The notes below the pieces were generated by a model. It worked only from the letters and a program-made list of their open reading frames with translations, searched no databases and was not told where the DNA came from. DNA of 64,000 bases, taken from contig NZ_JAAIKC010000006.1 in assembly GCF_010820665.1 (NCBI RefSeq), positions 1-64,000 on the forward strand. The letters run 5' to 3'. Of this stretch, positions 17,159-26,413 are shown piece by piece (positions within the stretch are counted from its first letter, which is position 1; each line of letters starts with the position of its first letter). The translations under genes and the position numbers were made by a program. Source of the DNA: Paenibacillus sp. SYP-B3998 (GTDB lineage: Bacteria; Bacillota; Bacilli; Paenibacillales; NBRC-103111).

Positions 17159-17350
17159 ATGCCAACTATTCGACCGAGCTCAGACTTACGAAATAAGTAC
17201 AACGAGATATCTGAGTTTTGCAATAAATATGATGAACCTGTCTACATTACGAAGAATGGCCAAGGCGATCTGGCTGTTGCATTGAAAAAGCAGAAGGTAC
17301 GACCTTTTCGTGAGGCACTTGCAGACATCGAGAAAGGAATTCCAGAGTGA
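17159..17350 (+). CDS. Phd/YefM-like antitoxin, internally deleted
   Basis: 63 codons after a strong GAGGAGGG ribosome site. Residues 1-40 (MPTIRPSSDLRNKYNEISEF..., ITKNGQGDLAV) are the conserved Phd/YefM DNA-binding half. The sequence then jumps to RPFREALADIEKGIPE, which normally closes a protein of about 90 residues, so roughly 25-30 residues between the two parts are missing. Its stop overlaps the toxin start (GTGA), the standard arrangement of such operons. The DNA-binding part could still fold; toxin neutralisation is probably lost. Confidence 0.7.
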   Translation: MPTIRPSSDLRNKYNEISEFCNKYDEPVYITKNGQGDLAVALKKQKVRPFREALADIEKGIPE

Positions 17351-17658
17351 GTTTAACATATCGTTTAGTGATCACAGAGCTGGCAGAAGCGGATTTGAGG
17401 AATATCGCCAATTATATCGCAAACGAATTATTGGAACCGACGACAGCGCGAAAAATGATTACCAGAATCGCTGAGGCCACTTTTCAATAGGAGCAAATGC
17501 CCTTTAGAAACGGATTAGTTCGCAATGAACGATTGGCAGTGAATGGTATTCGACATTTACTTGTGGACTCGTACATCGTGTTCTATGTCATTTCGAAAAA
17601 AGAAGAAACCGTTACAATTATTCGGATTCTTTTCGGAAAAAGGAACTGGAGCAGCTAG
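17347..17658 (+). pseudogene. RelE/ParE-like toxin, interrupted by a stop
   Basis: From a GTG overlapping the antitoxin stop, the frame reads SLTYRLVITELAEADLRNIANYI, typical of the RelE/ParE N-terminus. It meets TAG after ATFQ, then continues in the same frame with EQMPFRNGLVRNERLAVNGIRHL and ends IIRILFGKRNWSS, the conserved C-terminus of the family. The site of the stop also looks shortened by a small deletion. The toxin should be inactive. Confidence 0.8.
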
Positions 17659-17673
17659 TGAAACCGTCTCATT

Positions 17674-17730
17674 TGGGAGAGCGCTTCGCCGGCAGCGAAG
17701 AGGTCAGGGGTTCGATCCCCCTTGATTCCA
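17674..17730 (+). repeat. Direct repeat copy 2: tRNA-Ala 3' fragment, candidate attachment site
   Basis: 57 nt identical to 14669-14725 except T to C at tRNA position 33, the invariant U of the anticodon loop. It lacks the acceptor 5' strand and most of the D arm, so it is not a functional tRNA. A genomic CCA follows (17731-17733), unlike the intact copy. Confidence 0.75.
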
Positions 17731-17733
17731 CCA

Positions 17734-18075
17734 AACACTTTAACTCCATTCTGTTTTGGTGGATTGCCAAGGGGCAGATGAACCCCGAAATGGGAGGTAT
17801 TCCGACAAGACGGAGTGATGGGAAGCTTCATTGAAAAGCATCAATTGAAGAGCACAACATCGATATCAACCACTGAGCTCTACTTCGTTGAATCGGCTTC
17901 GTCAGCAAAAGTTAATTAGGATATCGTTATCCCCGCCGAAACAGTGATTTCAAGTATTAAGCTGATTCTCATCTGTACTCCTCCAAACAACTAACACAAA
18001 CGGCAGAGATGCCGTTTTTTTGTTTTGATTTCTACCGTACTCCATACATGATTATATCTTTATCAATCAAGCCGC
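17734..18075. other. Intergenic region right of the tRNA fragment
   Basis: About 340 bases with no supported gene. It holds a rightward terminator (17998-18022); the rest shows only short frames without ribosome sites. Confidence 0.5.
17998..18022 (+). terminator. Rho-independent terminator
   Basis: AAACGGCA/TGCCGTTT hairpin with a 4-nt loop and seven Ts. It lies in the gap after the tRNA fragment, where no rightward gene is now intact. Confidence 0.8.
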
Positions 18076-18969
18076 TTAATTGGGATGTGATTCATTTTCA
18101 TTTGTAAATATGCCCTGTGCCACGATAAGGAACGCTTGAACTGCTGGGGAAGCACATTGAATCGATGGATAAGCTAATGCCACACTACGCCAATTCAATT
18201 CCTTAAGATTTCCAATTTTAATTTTCGGCTGGTCTTTGAGAAACAATTCAGGCCCGATTGTAATGCCAAGTCCTTCTTGTACCATACTTGCAATGGTGGC
18301 ACAGTCTTGAACTTCAAAACGAACCAAGGGTTTTATCTTAGCTTGAGAAAAAATCTCATCAACATGAGTTCGATAACCTCCTTTGGGCATAATAAACGGC
18401 TCTTCTTGTAAATCTTGTATGTCAATTGTTTTTTCATCTTGGAATCGATGTCCTTCGGGAAAGGCAACAACCATTTTATCTTTGATTAATGGCAATACAT
18501 TCAGTTTCGTATTCATATTTTGTTGAACAACAATTCCGATGTCGATGACCCCTGTCTCAAACCATTCTATGATTTCTTCATAAGTCCCTTCAAAAAAAAC
18601 AAACTCAATGTTTGGGTGTTTTTTATGAAACTTAGAAATTATTTTTGGTAATATGCAGGAAGTTGCGCTGGCAAAACTTCCGATTCGTATGGTCCCTGCT
18701 TCAAGATTTGATGCAAAAGCTACTTCTTGTTTGATTTTTTCCATCTGATTTAATATCTCTCGCATATAAATCAGTGTTTTCTGACCAACTTCTGTAAGTA
18801 TAAGTCCTTTTTTCCGATCGCGAATCAAGAGAGTAATTCCCCATTCTGATTCCAAACCAGCGACAGCGTGACTCACGGCAGATTGTGTCATGTTAAGCCT
18901 CTCTGCTGCTTTTGTGAAGCTGCCTAGTTCAACTACTTTAGAAAAGATTTCAAATCTCGCCACACTCAT
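18076..18969 (-). CDS. LysR-family transcriptional regulator
   Basis: A 297-residue LysR protein: winged HTH at 1-60 (FTKAAERLNMTQSAVSHAVAGLE) and a periplasmic-binding-like effector domain (about 88-290; GTIRIGSFASATSCILP). It is divergent from the namA-like gene with 190 bp between starts. The intergenic region has an A/T-rich partial palindrome (ATCAATTTGAT near 18995), a plausible LysR site. The likely role is control of the divergent oxidoreductase and possibly of itself; the inducer is unknown. Confidence 0.9.
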   Translation of the reverse strand: MSVARFEIFSKVVELGSFTKAAERLNMTQSAVSHAVAGLESEWGITLLIRDRKKGLILTEVGQKTLIYMREILNQMEKIKQEVAFASNLEAGTIRIGSFASATSCILPKIISKFHKKHPNIEFVFFEGTYEEIIEWFETGVIDIGIVVQQNMNTKLNVLPLIKDKMVVAFPEGHRFQDEKTIDIQDLQEEPFIMPKGGYRTHVDEIFSQAKIKPLVRFEVQDCATIASMVQEGLGITIGPELFLKDQPKIKIGNLKELNWRSVALAYPSIQCASPAVQAFLIVAQGIFTNENESHPN

Positions 18970-19161
18970 GAGTTACACCTCATATATAACATTAATAATA
19001 TCAATTTGATTCATGCTAACACAGGGCATATACTTATGCAAGAAATACCCGTATTCAAGAAAGGATAAATCAATTCAAAAAAGCAAATCTAACATCCGCG
19101 TCCACGAACCCGCAATAACGAATCAGACAGACGTGTGATTATATCTTTGGAGGTTATTACT

Positions 19162-20190
19162 ATGACTCAAAAACTGTTTTCTTCATATGATCTGAAAGGT
19201 TTGCACCTAAATAATCGCATTGTCATGGCGCCTATGTGTCAGTATTCCGTTACAGCCAAAGATGGGAAGCCGAATGAATGGCATTATGTTCATTATCTCA
19301 GCCGCGCTATTGGCGGGACGGGCCTCATTATCATGGAAATGACTGATGTTGATCCCGATGGCAGGATTACCGATTTTGACTTAGGTTTGTGGTCAGATGA
19401 GCAGATTCCGGCATTCGCCAAAATTATCGACGGTGTACACGCTCATAACAGCAAGATCGGGATTCAGATTGCTCATGCGGGACGAAAAACGGAAAACGCG
19501 GCAATACCCATTGCACCATCTGCGATAAAGTTTCCAGGATCACCTTACAAAATGCCACGTGCTCTTGCTACCGAAGAGGTTCAACACATCGTCCAAAAAT
19601 TTGCCGATGCAGCCCGTCGTGCTGTAGAAGCCGGTGTAGACACAATCGAACTTCATGGAGCTCACGGCTATTTGATCCATCAGTTTCAATCACCACTAAC
19701 GAATAAACGAGATGATATATACGGACAGGACCTTGCCCGCTTTGGCGTAGAAGTCATTCAAGCAGTCAAAAAAGAAATGCCTGAGGATATGCCTCTCATC
19801 TTCCGCATCTCAGCTGTGGAGTATGCCGATGGTGGATACGATATTGATCACGCCATCAAATTGTCCAAAGTCTACCAAGCTGCAGGTGTGGATGCGTTTC
19901 ATGTGAGTTCAGGTGGGGAAGGACCTGCTGGAGAGAGAAAGCCAGGCAATTATCCGAGATATCAAGTACCTTTTGCACGGATAATCCGTGAGGCTGTGAA
20001 CACGCCCGTCATTGCAGTAGGTATGCTTGAAGATCCAGCGCTGGCTGAATCCGTTATCGGCAGTTCAGAAGCAGATCTCGTTGCGATTGGTAGGGGTATG
20101 CTGCGTGATCCATACTGGGCTGCGCATGCAGCCATTACGCTTCGCAATGAGCATAATAATATTCCCGAACAATACAGAGCTGCGTACTAA
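19162..20190 (+). CDS. namA: NADPH dehydrogenase, Old Yellow Enzyme family (YqjM-like)
   Basis: A 342-residue TIM-barrel flavoprotein close to the length of Bacillus YqjM (338). Hallmarks: NRIVMAPMCQYS with the redox-tuning Cys, HYLSRAIGGTGLIIMEMT, HGAHGYLIHQFQSP containing the substrate-binding His pair region, and VAIGRGMLRDP at the phosphate site. It binds FMN and reduces alpha,beta-unsaturated carbonyls and nitro compounds with NADPH. TTTGGAGG precedes the ATG at 19162. It is divergent from a LysR regulator, consistent with electrophile- or substrate-responsive control. Confidence 0.9.
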   Translation: MTQKLFSSYDLKGLHLNNRIVMAPMCQYSVTAKDGKPNEWHYVHYLSRAIGGTGLIIMEMTDVDPDGRITDFDLGLWSDEQIPAFAKIIDGVHAHNSKIGIQIAHAGRKTENAAIPIAPSAIKFPGSPYKMPRALATEEVQHIVQKFADAARRAVEAGVDTIELHGAHGYLIHQFQSPLTNKRDDIYGQDLARFGVEVIQAVKKEMPEDMPLIFRISAVEYADGGYDIDHAIKLSKVYQAAGVDAFHVSSGGEGPAGERKPGNYPRYQVPFARIIREAVNTPVIAVGMLEDPALAESVIGSSEADLVAIGRGMLRDPYWAAHAAITLRNEHNNIPEQYRAAY

Positions 20191-20222
20191 TATTGGGAAT
20201 TAGGAAAGGAAAATGAACGAAT

Positions 20223-20753
20223 ATGCTGCAGCGGCCAGAACAAAACGAATATGATCCGTACTTCTCGACTTACATCGACGTTGTACCTGATGGTGATATC
20301 CTTCAATTACTTCAACAACAATTGAATCAGGTAAACTTCATATTCGGCAAGTTTAGCGAAGAACAAGCGGAGCAGAGCTATGCGCCCAGAAAGTGGAAAA
20401 TAAAGGAGGTTGTCGGTCATATCAGCGATTCGGAGCGTGTTATGAGCTACTGGATGCTTAGCGTTGCGCGTGGAGATAGAATGAAACTTCCGGGCTATGA
20501 TCAGGATATTTTTGTTAACAACGGGTCTTTCGGCGAGTGTACGCTAGCTGAGTTGCTTGTAGATCTCCAAGCTGTCAGACAAGCGACGTTCTCGCTCCTG
20601 TCCACGATTTCAGAGACGGCTTGGTTACGGGTAGGCAATGTGGTTAATAAAGTTGTGACGGCTCGCAGCCTCCTTTATCTTATTGTCGGACATACCGAGC
20701 ATCATTTGAATGTAATTAAGCATGCAATCCCCGGTGAGTTCAAGCAACAGTGA
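20223..20753 (+). CDS. DinB-family putative metal-dependent protein
   Basis: A 176-residue four-helix bundle protein of the DinB/YfiT type. The three metal-binding histidines are seen in VVGHISDSERV (one) and GHTEHHLNVI (two), with RKWKIKEV preceding the first, as usual for DinB_2. Members include thiol-dependent transferases and uncharacterised stress proteins. It lies 32 bp after namA on the same strand and is probably cotranscribed. The ribosome site (GGAAAGGA) is somewhat distant from the ATG. Confidence 0.85.
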   Translation: MLQRPEQNEYDPYFSTYIDVVPDGDILQLLQQQLNQVNFIFGKFSEEQAEQSYAPRKWKIKEVVGHISDSERVMSYWMLSVARGDRMKLPGYDQDIFVNNGSFGECTLAELLVDLQAVRQATFSLLSTISETAWLRVGNVVNKVVTARSLLYLIVGHTEHHLNVIKHAIPGEFKQQ

Positions 20754-21033
20754 GCGTAGGAACATACACCGATGCAGTTCCGGTCAATTCTCGAATGGGA
20801 AGATACGCTGAATTATCTTAATGCCATTGTGAAGGAATGCAATATCGCGCCGGATTAAAAGACGGTATTCAAATGGCATGAATTTTTCAAGTTCATAAGT
20901 ATCATTAATTATAAGAGTGGGACGTAGGCTGACGATAGCCTGCTGTCCTGCTCTTATTTGCCTTCTCAGCCGATGCAAAGCAAAAAAAAGACATTTCAGT
21001 ACTTGATTCACCATTGTTCTCTCCCCCTCTCCG
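20754..21033. other. Intergenic sequence, no gene recognised
   Basis: The 280 bases between the DinB stop and the first collapsed remnant contain only frames without ribosome sites or family features. Confidence 0.5.
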
Positions 21034-21252
21034 CTACTTCAACACATCGATATGCTCGATGTTGCGAATCGACATGTAGGCAACTGCCGCTCCAAGGAGC
21101 GCTAGGCCGATCGGCACCGCAATGTTTGAGTATAAACTGAAGTTGCCGACATACTGGCAGACGATCATCACAACAATGAGCGACGATACGACCGTGGCCG
21201 ACTGGAATGCTTCTGCATGCCAAAGTACAGCGGGATCAAACTCCAAAGCCAT
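21034..21252 (-). pseudogene. ABC transporter permease, C-terminal remnant (lantibiotic/bacitracin-resistance type)
   Basis: About 70 codons encode the last two hydrophobic helices of a permease (VVSSLIVVMIVCQYVGNF, then VPIGLALLGAAVAYMSI) and a short tail RNIEHIDVLK. No start with a ribosome site exists, and the frame joins the preceding ATPase remnant out of phase. In such modules permeases follow the ATPase gene, as here. Confidence 0.5.
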
Positions 21253-21432
21253 CTGTCACACGTATATTGGATATACGCAATTGATTTTCCAGTACATAGG
21301 CCGCCTTGCTGCTTTCGCTTGTCGTAATTTCGATATACTCCGTGATTAGCTCAGCAATATGATCCATTGAAACTTCTTGCAGCAGCCTGCATTCGTTCAT
21401 CACCGAGATCATATCGGCAATCAGCTCGATTC
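21236..21432 (-). pseudogene. ABC transporter ATPase, C-terminal remnant (BcrA-like)
   Basis: The frame carries IADMISVMNECRLLQEVSMD then EYIEITTSESSKAAYVLE and RISNIRVTDG. This is the post-Walker C-terminal region of BcrA/lantibiotic-protection ATPases; the ATP-binding half is missing. It is fused in frame to a histidine-kinase fragment at about 21432, which shows a deletion between the two genes. Confidence 0.6.
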
Positions 21433-21790
21433 CTTTGCCCTGGTCCCACACGTCCACGTATACAAACTCGTCGTCGCTTCGCAAAGCAAGCCCGATCTTC
21501 TTTCCGTCCCCGCCGTGCTGGATCGCATTACCGATCAGATTGTTCAGAATCCGATCAAGCGCCTCTTCATTTCCCCATACAAGATGAGGTTTGTCTGGGA
21601 TATCGATCGCCACCTCGAACCCTTTGACCGTTAACGTATCTTAGAAGTCCAACATATTTTTCCAGCAAATGTCATTCATATAAACCCGGGTCATTAGGAC
21701 TGGCTTGTCCCCCGACTCTAATCTCGCCAAATCGAAAAACTGGCGGATCAGTTCCAGCACTTCGTTTGCTTTGGCATACATCTTCATCAT
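21433..21790 (-). pseudogene. Sensor histidine kinase remnant
   Basis: On the minus strand the frame reads NEVLELIRQFFDLARLESGD, a stop (TAA after KNMLDF), then VKGFEVAIDIPDKPHLVWGN, ALDRILNNLIGNAIQHG (N box) and VYVDVWDQGKGIE (G1 box). This is the end of the dimerisation region and most of the HATPase domain of a membrane sensor kinase. The sensor part is missing and the G2 end is replaced by ABC ATPase sequence. Confidence 0.75.
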
Positions 21791-21809
21791 TCATCATTTT
21801 TTCGGACAT

Positions 21810-21837
21810 AAAAAAAGGCCACTCACGTGAGTGACCT
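21810..21837 (-). terminator. Terminator of the chemoreceptor gene
   Basis: GGTCACTCAC/GTGAGTGGCC hairpin, perfect in the centre, with seven Ts on the minus strand. Confidence 0.9.
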
Positions 21838-21882
21838 AACTACTTCCTTGATAGAATTACGTTCAATCGTATAGAAACAAAG

Positions 21883-23577
21883 TTATACTTTAAATTTACA
21901 CACTAACTCTTGAAGTTTCGATGCTTCGAAATTAACTTTTTGTGAGATCTCAGAAGCCTCATCAGCAAGCTTTGTTTGTCTCTCTGTATTATTTTTGACT
22001 AAAACAATTTTACCGAGCACATTGCGAGAGACCTGTGTAATTTCAATAACAGAAGCCGATACTTCCTCAGAGCCTGCAGCCATCTCCTCAGAAGCTGCCG
22101 ATACTTCTTGTAGCTGAAGGGAAACTCCTTGGGACGCTAGTAAAATTTGTTGGAATGCGCGGCTAGCATGATTTACTTTACTACCACCAACAGTAACTTC
22201 ATTGGAAATTTTCTTCATTGCTGCAGCCGTATGGTTCGTATCCGTCTGGATTTCTTTAAGCAGCACGGAAATTTTCTCTGCTGACAGCCTGGACTGCTCA
22301 GCCAGCCTCCGAATTTCTGTCGCCACAACGGAGAAGCCCCTTCCATGCTCGCCTGCGCGTGCGGCTTCAATCGATGCATTCAGCGCCAGAAGGTTTGTCT
22401 GCGAGGAGACGGAAGTAATAGCCGCAACAATTTGTTCAATATACCCTGTCCGGGATTCGAGAGCAGATACGATTTCGGACGATTCAATGACCGAGCTCTG
22501 GATATGCTCCATTTGGGACATTGCTTCTTGCATCAGCTCAAAACCCAGCCGCGATTCCTTCTCCGAATCCTTTGCCAGGTTAGACAGGTCGCTTGCGGAA
22601 GCTGCTATTTGTTGAATCCCTTTGGACATCTCCTCAATGACTCGCGAGCTCTCCTCTGTGCTGTGAACCGTTAGCGATGAATTAGCCTGAACTTCTTGCA
22701 TCGCTTCGGAGGTATGGTGCGTTGATGAGGATACTTGTTCCGATATGCGAATCAATCTCGTCGACGAATCTGCAACTCCATGAGAAGAGGAAATGATCTC
22801 ATGGACGATGGCCTGCAGTGTGTGTAAGAAGGAGTTAAGCGAACTGGATATCGTGCCAATCTCATCGGAGCTCGTTACCGGAAGCCTTGCCGTAAGATCA
22901 CCACCCGAAGCGGCAAGCTCGCTTAACTTGATCTGCACGACACGAAGCGGTTTTAATTTATGAAGAAAGAATAAGAAAATGAACAGCAGAATGCCGAATG
23001 TCGCAATAAGCAGGCCAATTGTCAAGTATAGCATCTGTTGGGCATGCAGTCGCGCTTGCTCCGATTCCTCTTGGGCACGTTTGTTCATCGCATTCTGGAA
23101 ATCCGTTATCGGATCCATAATGACTTTCTTATTGGCATCATAATTTTTGTCGAACATCAGGGTACGAGCCTTGGTAAAATCCCCTGCCGCAATCGCTTTC
23201 ATCGCAGCATCTTCTGTTTTTACTAGCGCGTCTGAATTAGCCTTTGCCTTCGCAATGTAATCTAGCTCCGATTGCGGTGAGCCGAGTTCCTTGAGCTTCT
23301 CAACTACATAATCCCGCGTCTTCGTATCGTTTACTTCTTTCCAATAATTATCATAGTGAGTCTTATCACCAAACTGCACGTAAGCTCTTGCTTCATTCGT
23401 CAAATAATCAGAAGCATTTGCCAAATCAACTCCAAGTTGTTTAAACTCAATCTGTCGTTTGGACGCTTGGTTCTCTTTATCCAAACTTTGATTAAAAAAA
23501 TAAACACAAATAAAAACACCTACAAAAAGCATAGTAAAGACACCTATCATTACTTTTAACCAAGTAGATATTTTCAA
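21883..23577 (-). CDS. Methyl-accepting chemotaxis protein with four-helix-bundle sensor
   Basis: A 564-residue receptor. TM1 at about 8-28, an extracellular helical region of about 150 residues rich in Ala/Lys/Asp (4HB_MCP type), TM2 at about 185-207, a HAMP domain, and the cytoplasmic hairpin with tip sequence [21 protein letters not shown]. It signals through CheW/CheA to the flagella. The ligand is unknown. Start is TTG with GGAGGG upstream. No chemotaxis genes are adjacent, which is normal for dispersed receptors. Confidence 0.9.
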   Translation of the reverse strand: MKISTWLKVMIGVFTMLFVGVFICVYFFNQSLDKENQASKRQIEFKQLGVDLANASDYLTNEARAYVQFGDKTHYDNYWKEVNDTKTRDYVVEKLKELGSPQSELDYIAKAKANSDALVKTEDAAMKAIAAGDFTKARTLMFDKNYDANKKVIMDPITDFQNAMNKRAQEESEQARLHAQQMLYLTIGLLIATFGILLFIFLFFLHKLKPLRVVQIKLSELAASGGDLTARLPVTSSDEIGTISSSLNSFLHTLQAIVHEIISSSHGVADSSTRLIRISEQVSSSTHHTSEAMQEVQANSSLTVHSTEESSRVIEEMSKGIQQIAASASDLSNLAKDSEKESRLGFELMQEAMSQMEHIQSSVIESSEIVSALESRTGYIEQIVAAITSVSSQTNLLALNASIEAARAGEHGRGFSVVATEIRRLAEQSRLSAEKISVLLKEIQTDTNHTAAAMKKISNEVTVGGSKVNHASRAFQQILLASQGVSLQLQEVSAASEEMAAGSEEVSASVIEITQVSRNVLGKIVLVKNNTERQTKLADEASEISQKVNFEASKLQELVCKFKV

Positions 23578-23787
23578 TTAGATCCCTCCATCGTTGAGAT
23601 AATCTAAAATTTCGACACAGTTCTACATTATCCCTTTAGCAAACGTGATAGGAGGAGTATCCTTTATTTCCCATTCATCTATAGAAGTAAACTTGCTGCC
23701 ACGGTGGGAGACTAACAAACTTTTCCTGTGAAAGTCTTGTTTGCAGCATAAACTCTAGATCGCCGAAGTACGGATCGAAAGTACCAA

Positions 23788-23842
23788 ATGAAAAGGGGAT
23801 GCCCCTAGGTCATTTTAGACCTTATGGGACAGCCCCCTAAAA
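23788..23842 (-). repeat. Long imperfect hairpin, possible terminator or intergenic repeat
   Basis: GGGGCTGTCCCATAAGGTC pairs imperfectly with GACCTAGGGGCATCCCC around a 6-nt loop and is followed by TTTT on the minus strand. It sits downstream of the BSP gene, so it could be its terminator, although its size also fits a mobile intergenic repeat. Confidence 0.5.
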
Positions 23843-23923
23843 TTATGAGTCACTAAAATCATTCTAGCCAATCCTTTGCGCTTCTCCCTTCTGGGAACAA
23901 GCCTATTTGTGGATCAACTATTC

Positions 23924-25543
23924 TTATTCAGGAAGCGTCACCTGATATTGAGTCCAGAGCTGATTGACGCGTATACCAGTAAGTTCCTGAATTTTATTTT
24001 CATTCCAATCTAGACCGTCGAAAGGGGTGAGGCTTGCATTTAGTTTACGAATGAATCCTTTTGTCTTCGTATCCTCAATCCAGCGGAAGAAGTTCCCTGT
24101 CGTGCCGTAGCCATCCTGCCAGGTTCCGCCCTTAGTCATGCCGTAGCGGTTATGATAGCCTACTTCAAAACGCACGGTATCGGCCAATCCTTCCACCATA
24201 TAGCTGAGTCCCCCAACGTTCTTATCGGCATAGCGATTGTCGTCGTATTGATAACAATGAGTCAATTCATGGTAAAGGACGCCTATAATTTCATCACGTA
24301 CCGATTGATTGGGATCAGCTGCGATGTCCCGTAGAAACCGAGAACTGAAACCGACCGTCTTTTGAACGCTGTCCCCCGATGCCCAAGCAACCCCAGGAAC
24401 GTCTTCAATAGTCACTCGGATTTTCCTCACGCCTCCTTGCAGCTCGGCAGGATTGTTATACAGAACTTCGTTTACTTTACGGACGATTACCAAGATGTCA
24501 TCCGCCGCATTAGGCAGAGCCTGATCGAACAATCTTCCGTTACCCGCTGAGTCGAGATTCTGCACTTCGATGACTGGATGGATGACATGCCACATGTCGT
24601 TAGTTCGCGAAAATTCGACCTCGCCTAATTGCAAGCGGTTACCGCTATGATTTTTCAAATTGTTTAACCTGTAAAATTGATAAGCAGCGCTATTGTTCTT
24701 CAGGATGTAGTGATTGCGCTGATGCCGCAGACTGAAGGACTCGTTGCTTTTCGTGTCGATGGTCGTCCAGTTAGCGTTATCGTTGGAACCCTGCAGAACC
24801 CAGCTTTTCGGATCACGCTCGGGCACATCGTTAGCTGCCGTGAGCGCATAGCCATCGATGGTCACCTGTTTACCGAAGTCAAATTGAAGCCAGCCGGTAG
24901 CCTCAGGAGCCAGCCATTTGGTAACACTTGTCCCGTCTACTAAATTCTCTTTGCCTTCGTGGGGCCCATTTTCCCCGCTGGCCGTAACCGTAGGCTTGAT
25001 AGTGGTCCAGGTATCTACGGAACCATCGAATAGTTTGATTTCGGCCAACTGTAAGATGCCGCTTCCCGCTTGATTAGTAAGGTTATCGAATTTCACAAAT
25101 TTATAAGCAGTCGTATTCGAAAACGAGTAAGTTTTCGTTTGATACCGATATGTAAAGCTTTCGTTCTGCCGAGTATCCAGTACGGTCCAGATCGACCCGT
25201 CATTGGAACCTTTCAATACCCAACCTATCGGGTCTCTATCGGGATAGTCGTTTGCGGATGTAATCGAGTAAGACGTAACAACATTTGCCATAGTAAATTG
25301 ATATTGCAGCCAGCCCGGAGAATTAAATACTAACCATTTCGAATAAGGTGTCTGATCAAACGCACTATCCTTGCCTTCGTTTGGCGCATTTTCTCCACTA
25401 GCTGTTACCGTTCCGCCTACAGCCAAATTTTTGGGTGTGGTGGTCGTTGTCGATTGGGCTGCTGCTGCAGTAGATACGTTCACGCTGCAACTTATGCCTA
25501 ATACGAAGGCGCCCGCAAAAATAAGCATTGCTAATTTTTTCAT
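23924..25543 (-). CDS. Secreted discoidin-BSP metalloprotease-like protein
   Basis: A 539-residue secreted protein. Signal peptide at 1-28 (MKKLAMLIFAGAF...). Two F5/8 type C (discoidin, CBM32-like) domains at about 40-170 and 180-310 share paired motifs such as SKWLVFNSPGWLQYQF and TKWLAPEATGWLQFDF. The C-terminal domain (about 325-539) is a basic secretory protein (plant BSP) peptidase-like module with HELTHCYQYDD as the zinc site and EGLADTVRFEVGYHN following. Predicted to bind glycans and cleave protein. The ATG at 25543 follows GGGGAG. It is monocistronic. Confidence 0.85.
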   Translation of the reverse strand: MKKLAMLIFAGAFVLGISCSVNVSTAAAAQSTTTTTPKNLAVGGTVTASGENAPNEGKDSAFDQTPYSKWLVFNSPGWLQYQFTMANVVTSYSITSANDYPDRDPIGWVLKGSNDGSIWTVLDTRQNESFTYRYQTKTYSFSNTTAYKFVKFDNLTNQAGSGILQLAEIKLFDGSVDTWTTIKPTVTASGENGPHEGKENLVDGTSVTKWLAPEATGWLQFDFGKQVTIDGYALTAANDVPERDPKSWVLQGSNDNANWTTIDTKSNESFSLRHQRNHYILKNNSAAYQFYRLNNLKNHSGNRLQLGEVEFSRTNDMWHVIHPVIEVQNLDSAGNGRLFDQALPNAADDILVIVRKVNEVLYNNPAELQGGVRKIRVTIEDVPGVAWASGDSVQKTVGFSSRFLRDIAADPNQSVRDEIIGVLYHELTHCYQYDDNRYADKNVGGLSYMVEGLADTVRFEVGYHNRYGMTKGGTWQDGYGTTGNFFRWIEDTKTKGFIRKLNASLTPFDGLDWNENKIQELTGIRVNQLWTQYQVTLPE

Positions 25544-25768
25544 GTTTCTCCCCACCATTCCCTCTTAATTTTAATTGAATTATTGCCTTTAATTACCTTT
25601 AAATCCAAATATATTCCATTTCTAATATAGTAGACAATATGTAAAACTTTTTCATCACATATTCTCCAGAATTATTATTACTATCAGAAGTTCAAAGATA
25701 ACAAAACATGCTAAATATGATTACAAGAACGTAGATATTATCTTTATTCATGTAAAGGAGAACTTACG

Positions 25769-26182
25769 ATGACAGAAGAATTTTGAATAAACCTTCCAGT
25801 CAAAGACCTCGATAAGTCAAAAGCGTTTTTCACCAAACTTGGATTTTCGTTTCATCCACGGCACAGTAATAGTGATGAAGCCGCTGGCTTACTTATCGGA
25901 GATAAACATGTTATCGTGATGCTTTTTCCGGAGCCCTCTTTCAAAAATTTCACAAGAAATGATATTGCAGATACAAAGCAAGGCACAGAAGTGTTGCTTT
26001 CCATTGATGCTGAGAGCAAAGAAGCGGTAGATGAAATGGTAGAGAAGGCCGTAAAAGCGGGTGGCACAGCCTTTAGTGAGCCCCAAGGTCAGGGCTTTAT
26101 GTACGGCGCTGGTTTCGCTGATTTGGATGGTCATCGCTGGAATGTGTTGTATATGGATACGAGTAAGATGCCGAAGGAGTAA
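25769..26182 (+). pseudogene. VOC/glyoxalase-family gene with nonsense codon 6
   Basis: After AAAGGAG, ATG at 25769 reads MTEEF then TGA, and continues in frame with INLPVKDLDKSKAFFTKLGF through DLDGHRWNVLYMD to 26182 (138 codons). Family members have Trp at codon 6 (EFWINLPV), so TGG has become TGA. All later codons look intact, including the C-terminal Glu/His metal region. It is either a very recent pseudogene or a sequence error; re-initiation downstream would lose the first strand. Confidence 0.8.
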
Positions 26183-26413
26183 ACTATTGTATCGGGTTTC
26201 AGCCGAGCCCTTTAGGCTCAGTTATAATTTCCGCAATCATTTTTTATTCAATTGATAGAATAAAAAACAAAGACAAAACAAAAGAAATACTAAAAATTCG
26301 CTCGACGATGTCGTAGTCAATGTCATGAACCGTCGTGTAATTCAACATTCTTACTTCCCCTGAATACACTGCTCTAAGTTAATAAAATTATTATTAAATG
26401 AGGAGCAAATAAA

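Noticed and set aside
17085-17285. Frame overlapping the antitoxin gene in another phase
   Set aside because: No ribosome site and no family similarity; the Phd-like frame at 17159 has both.
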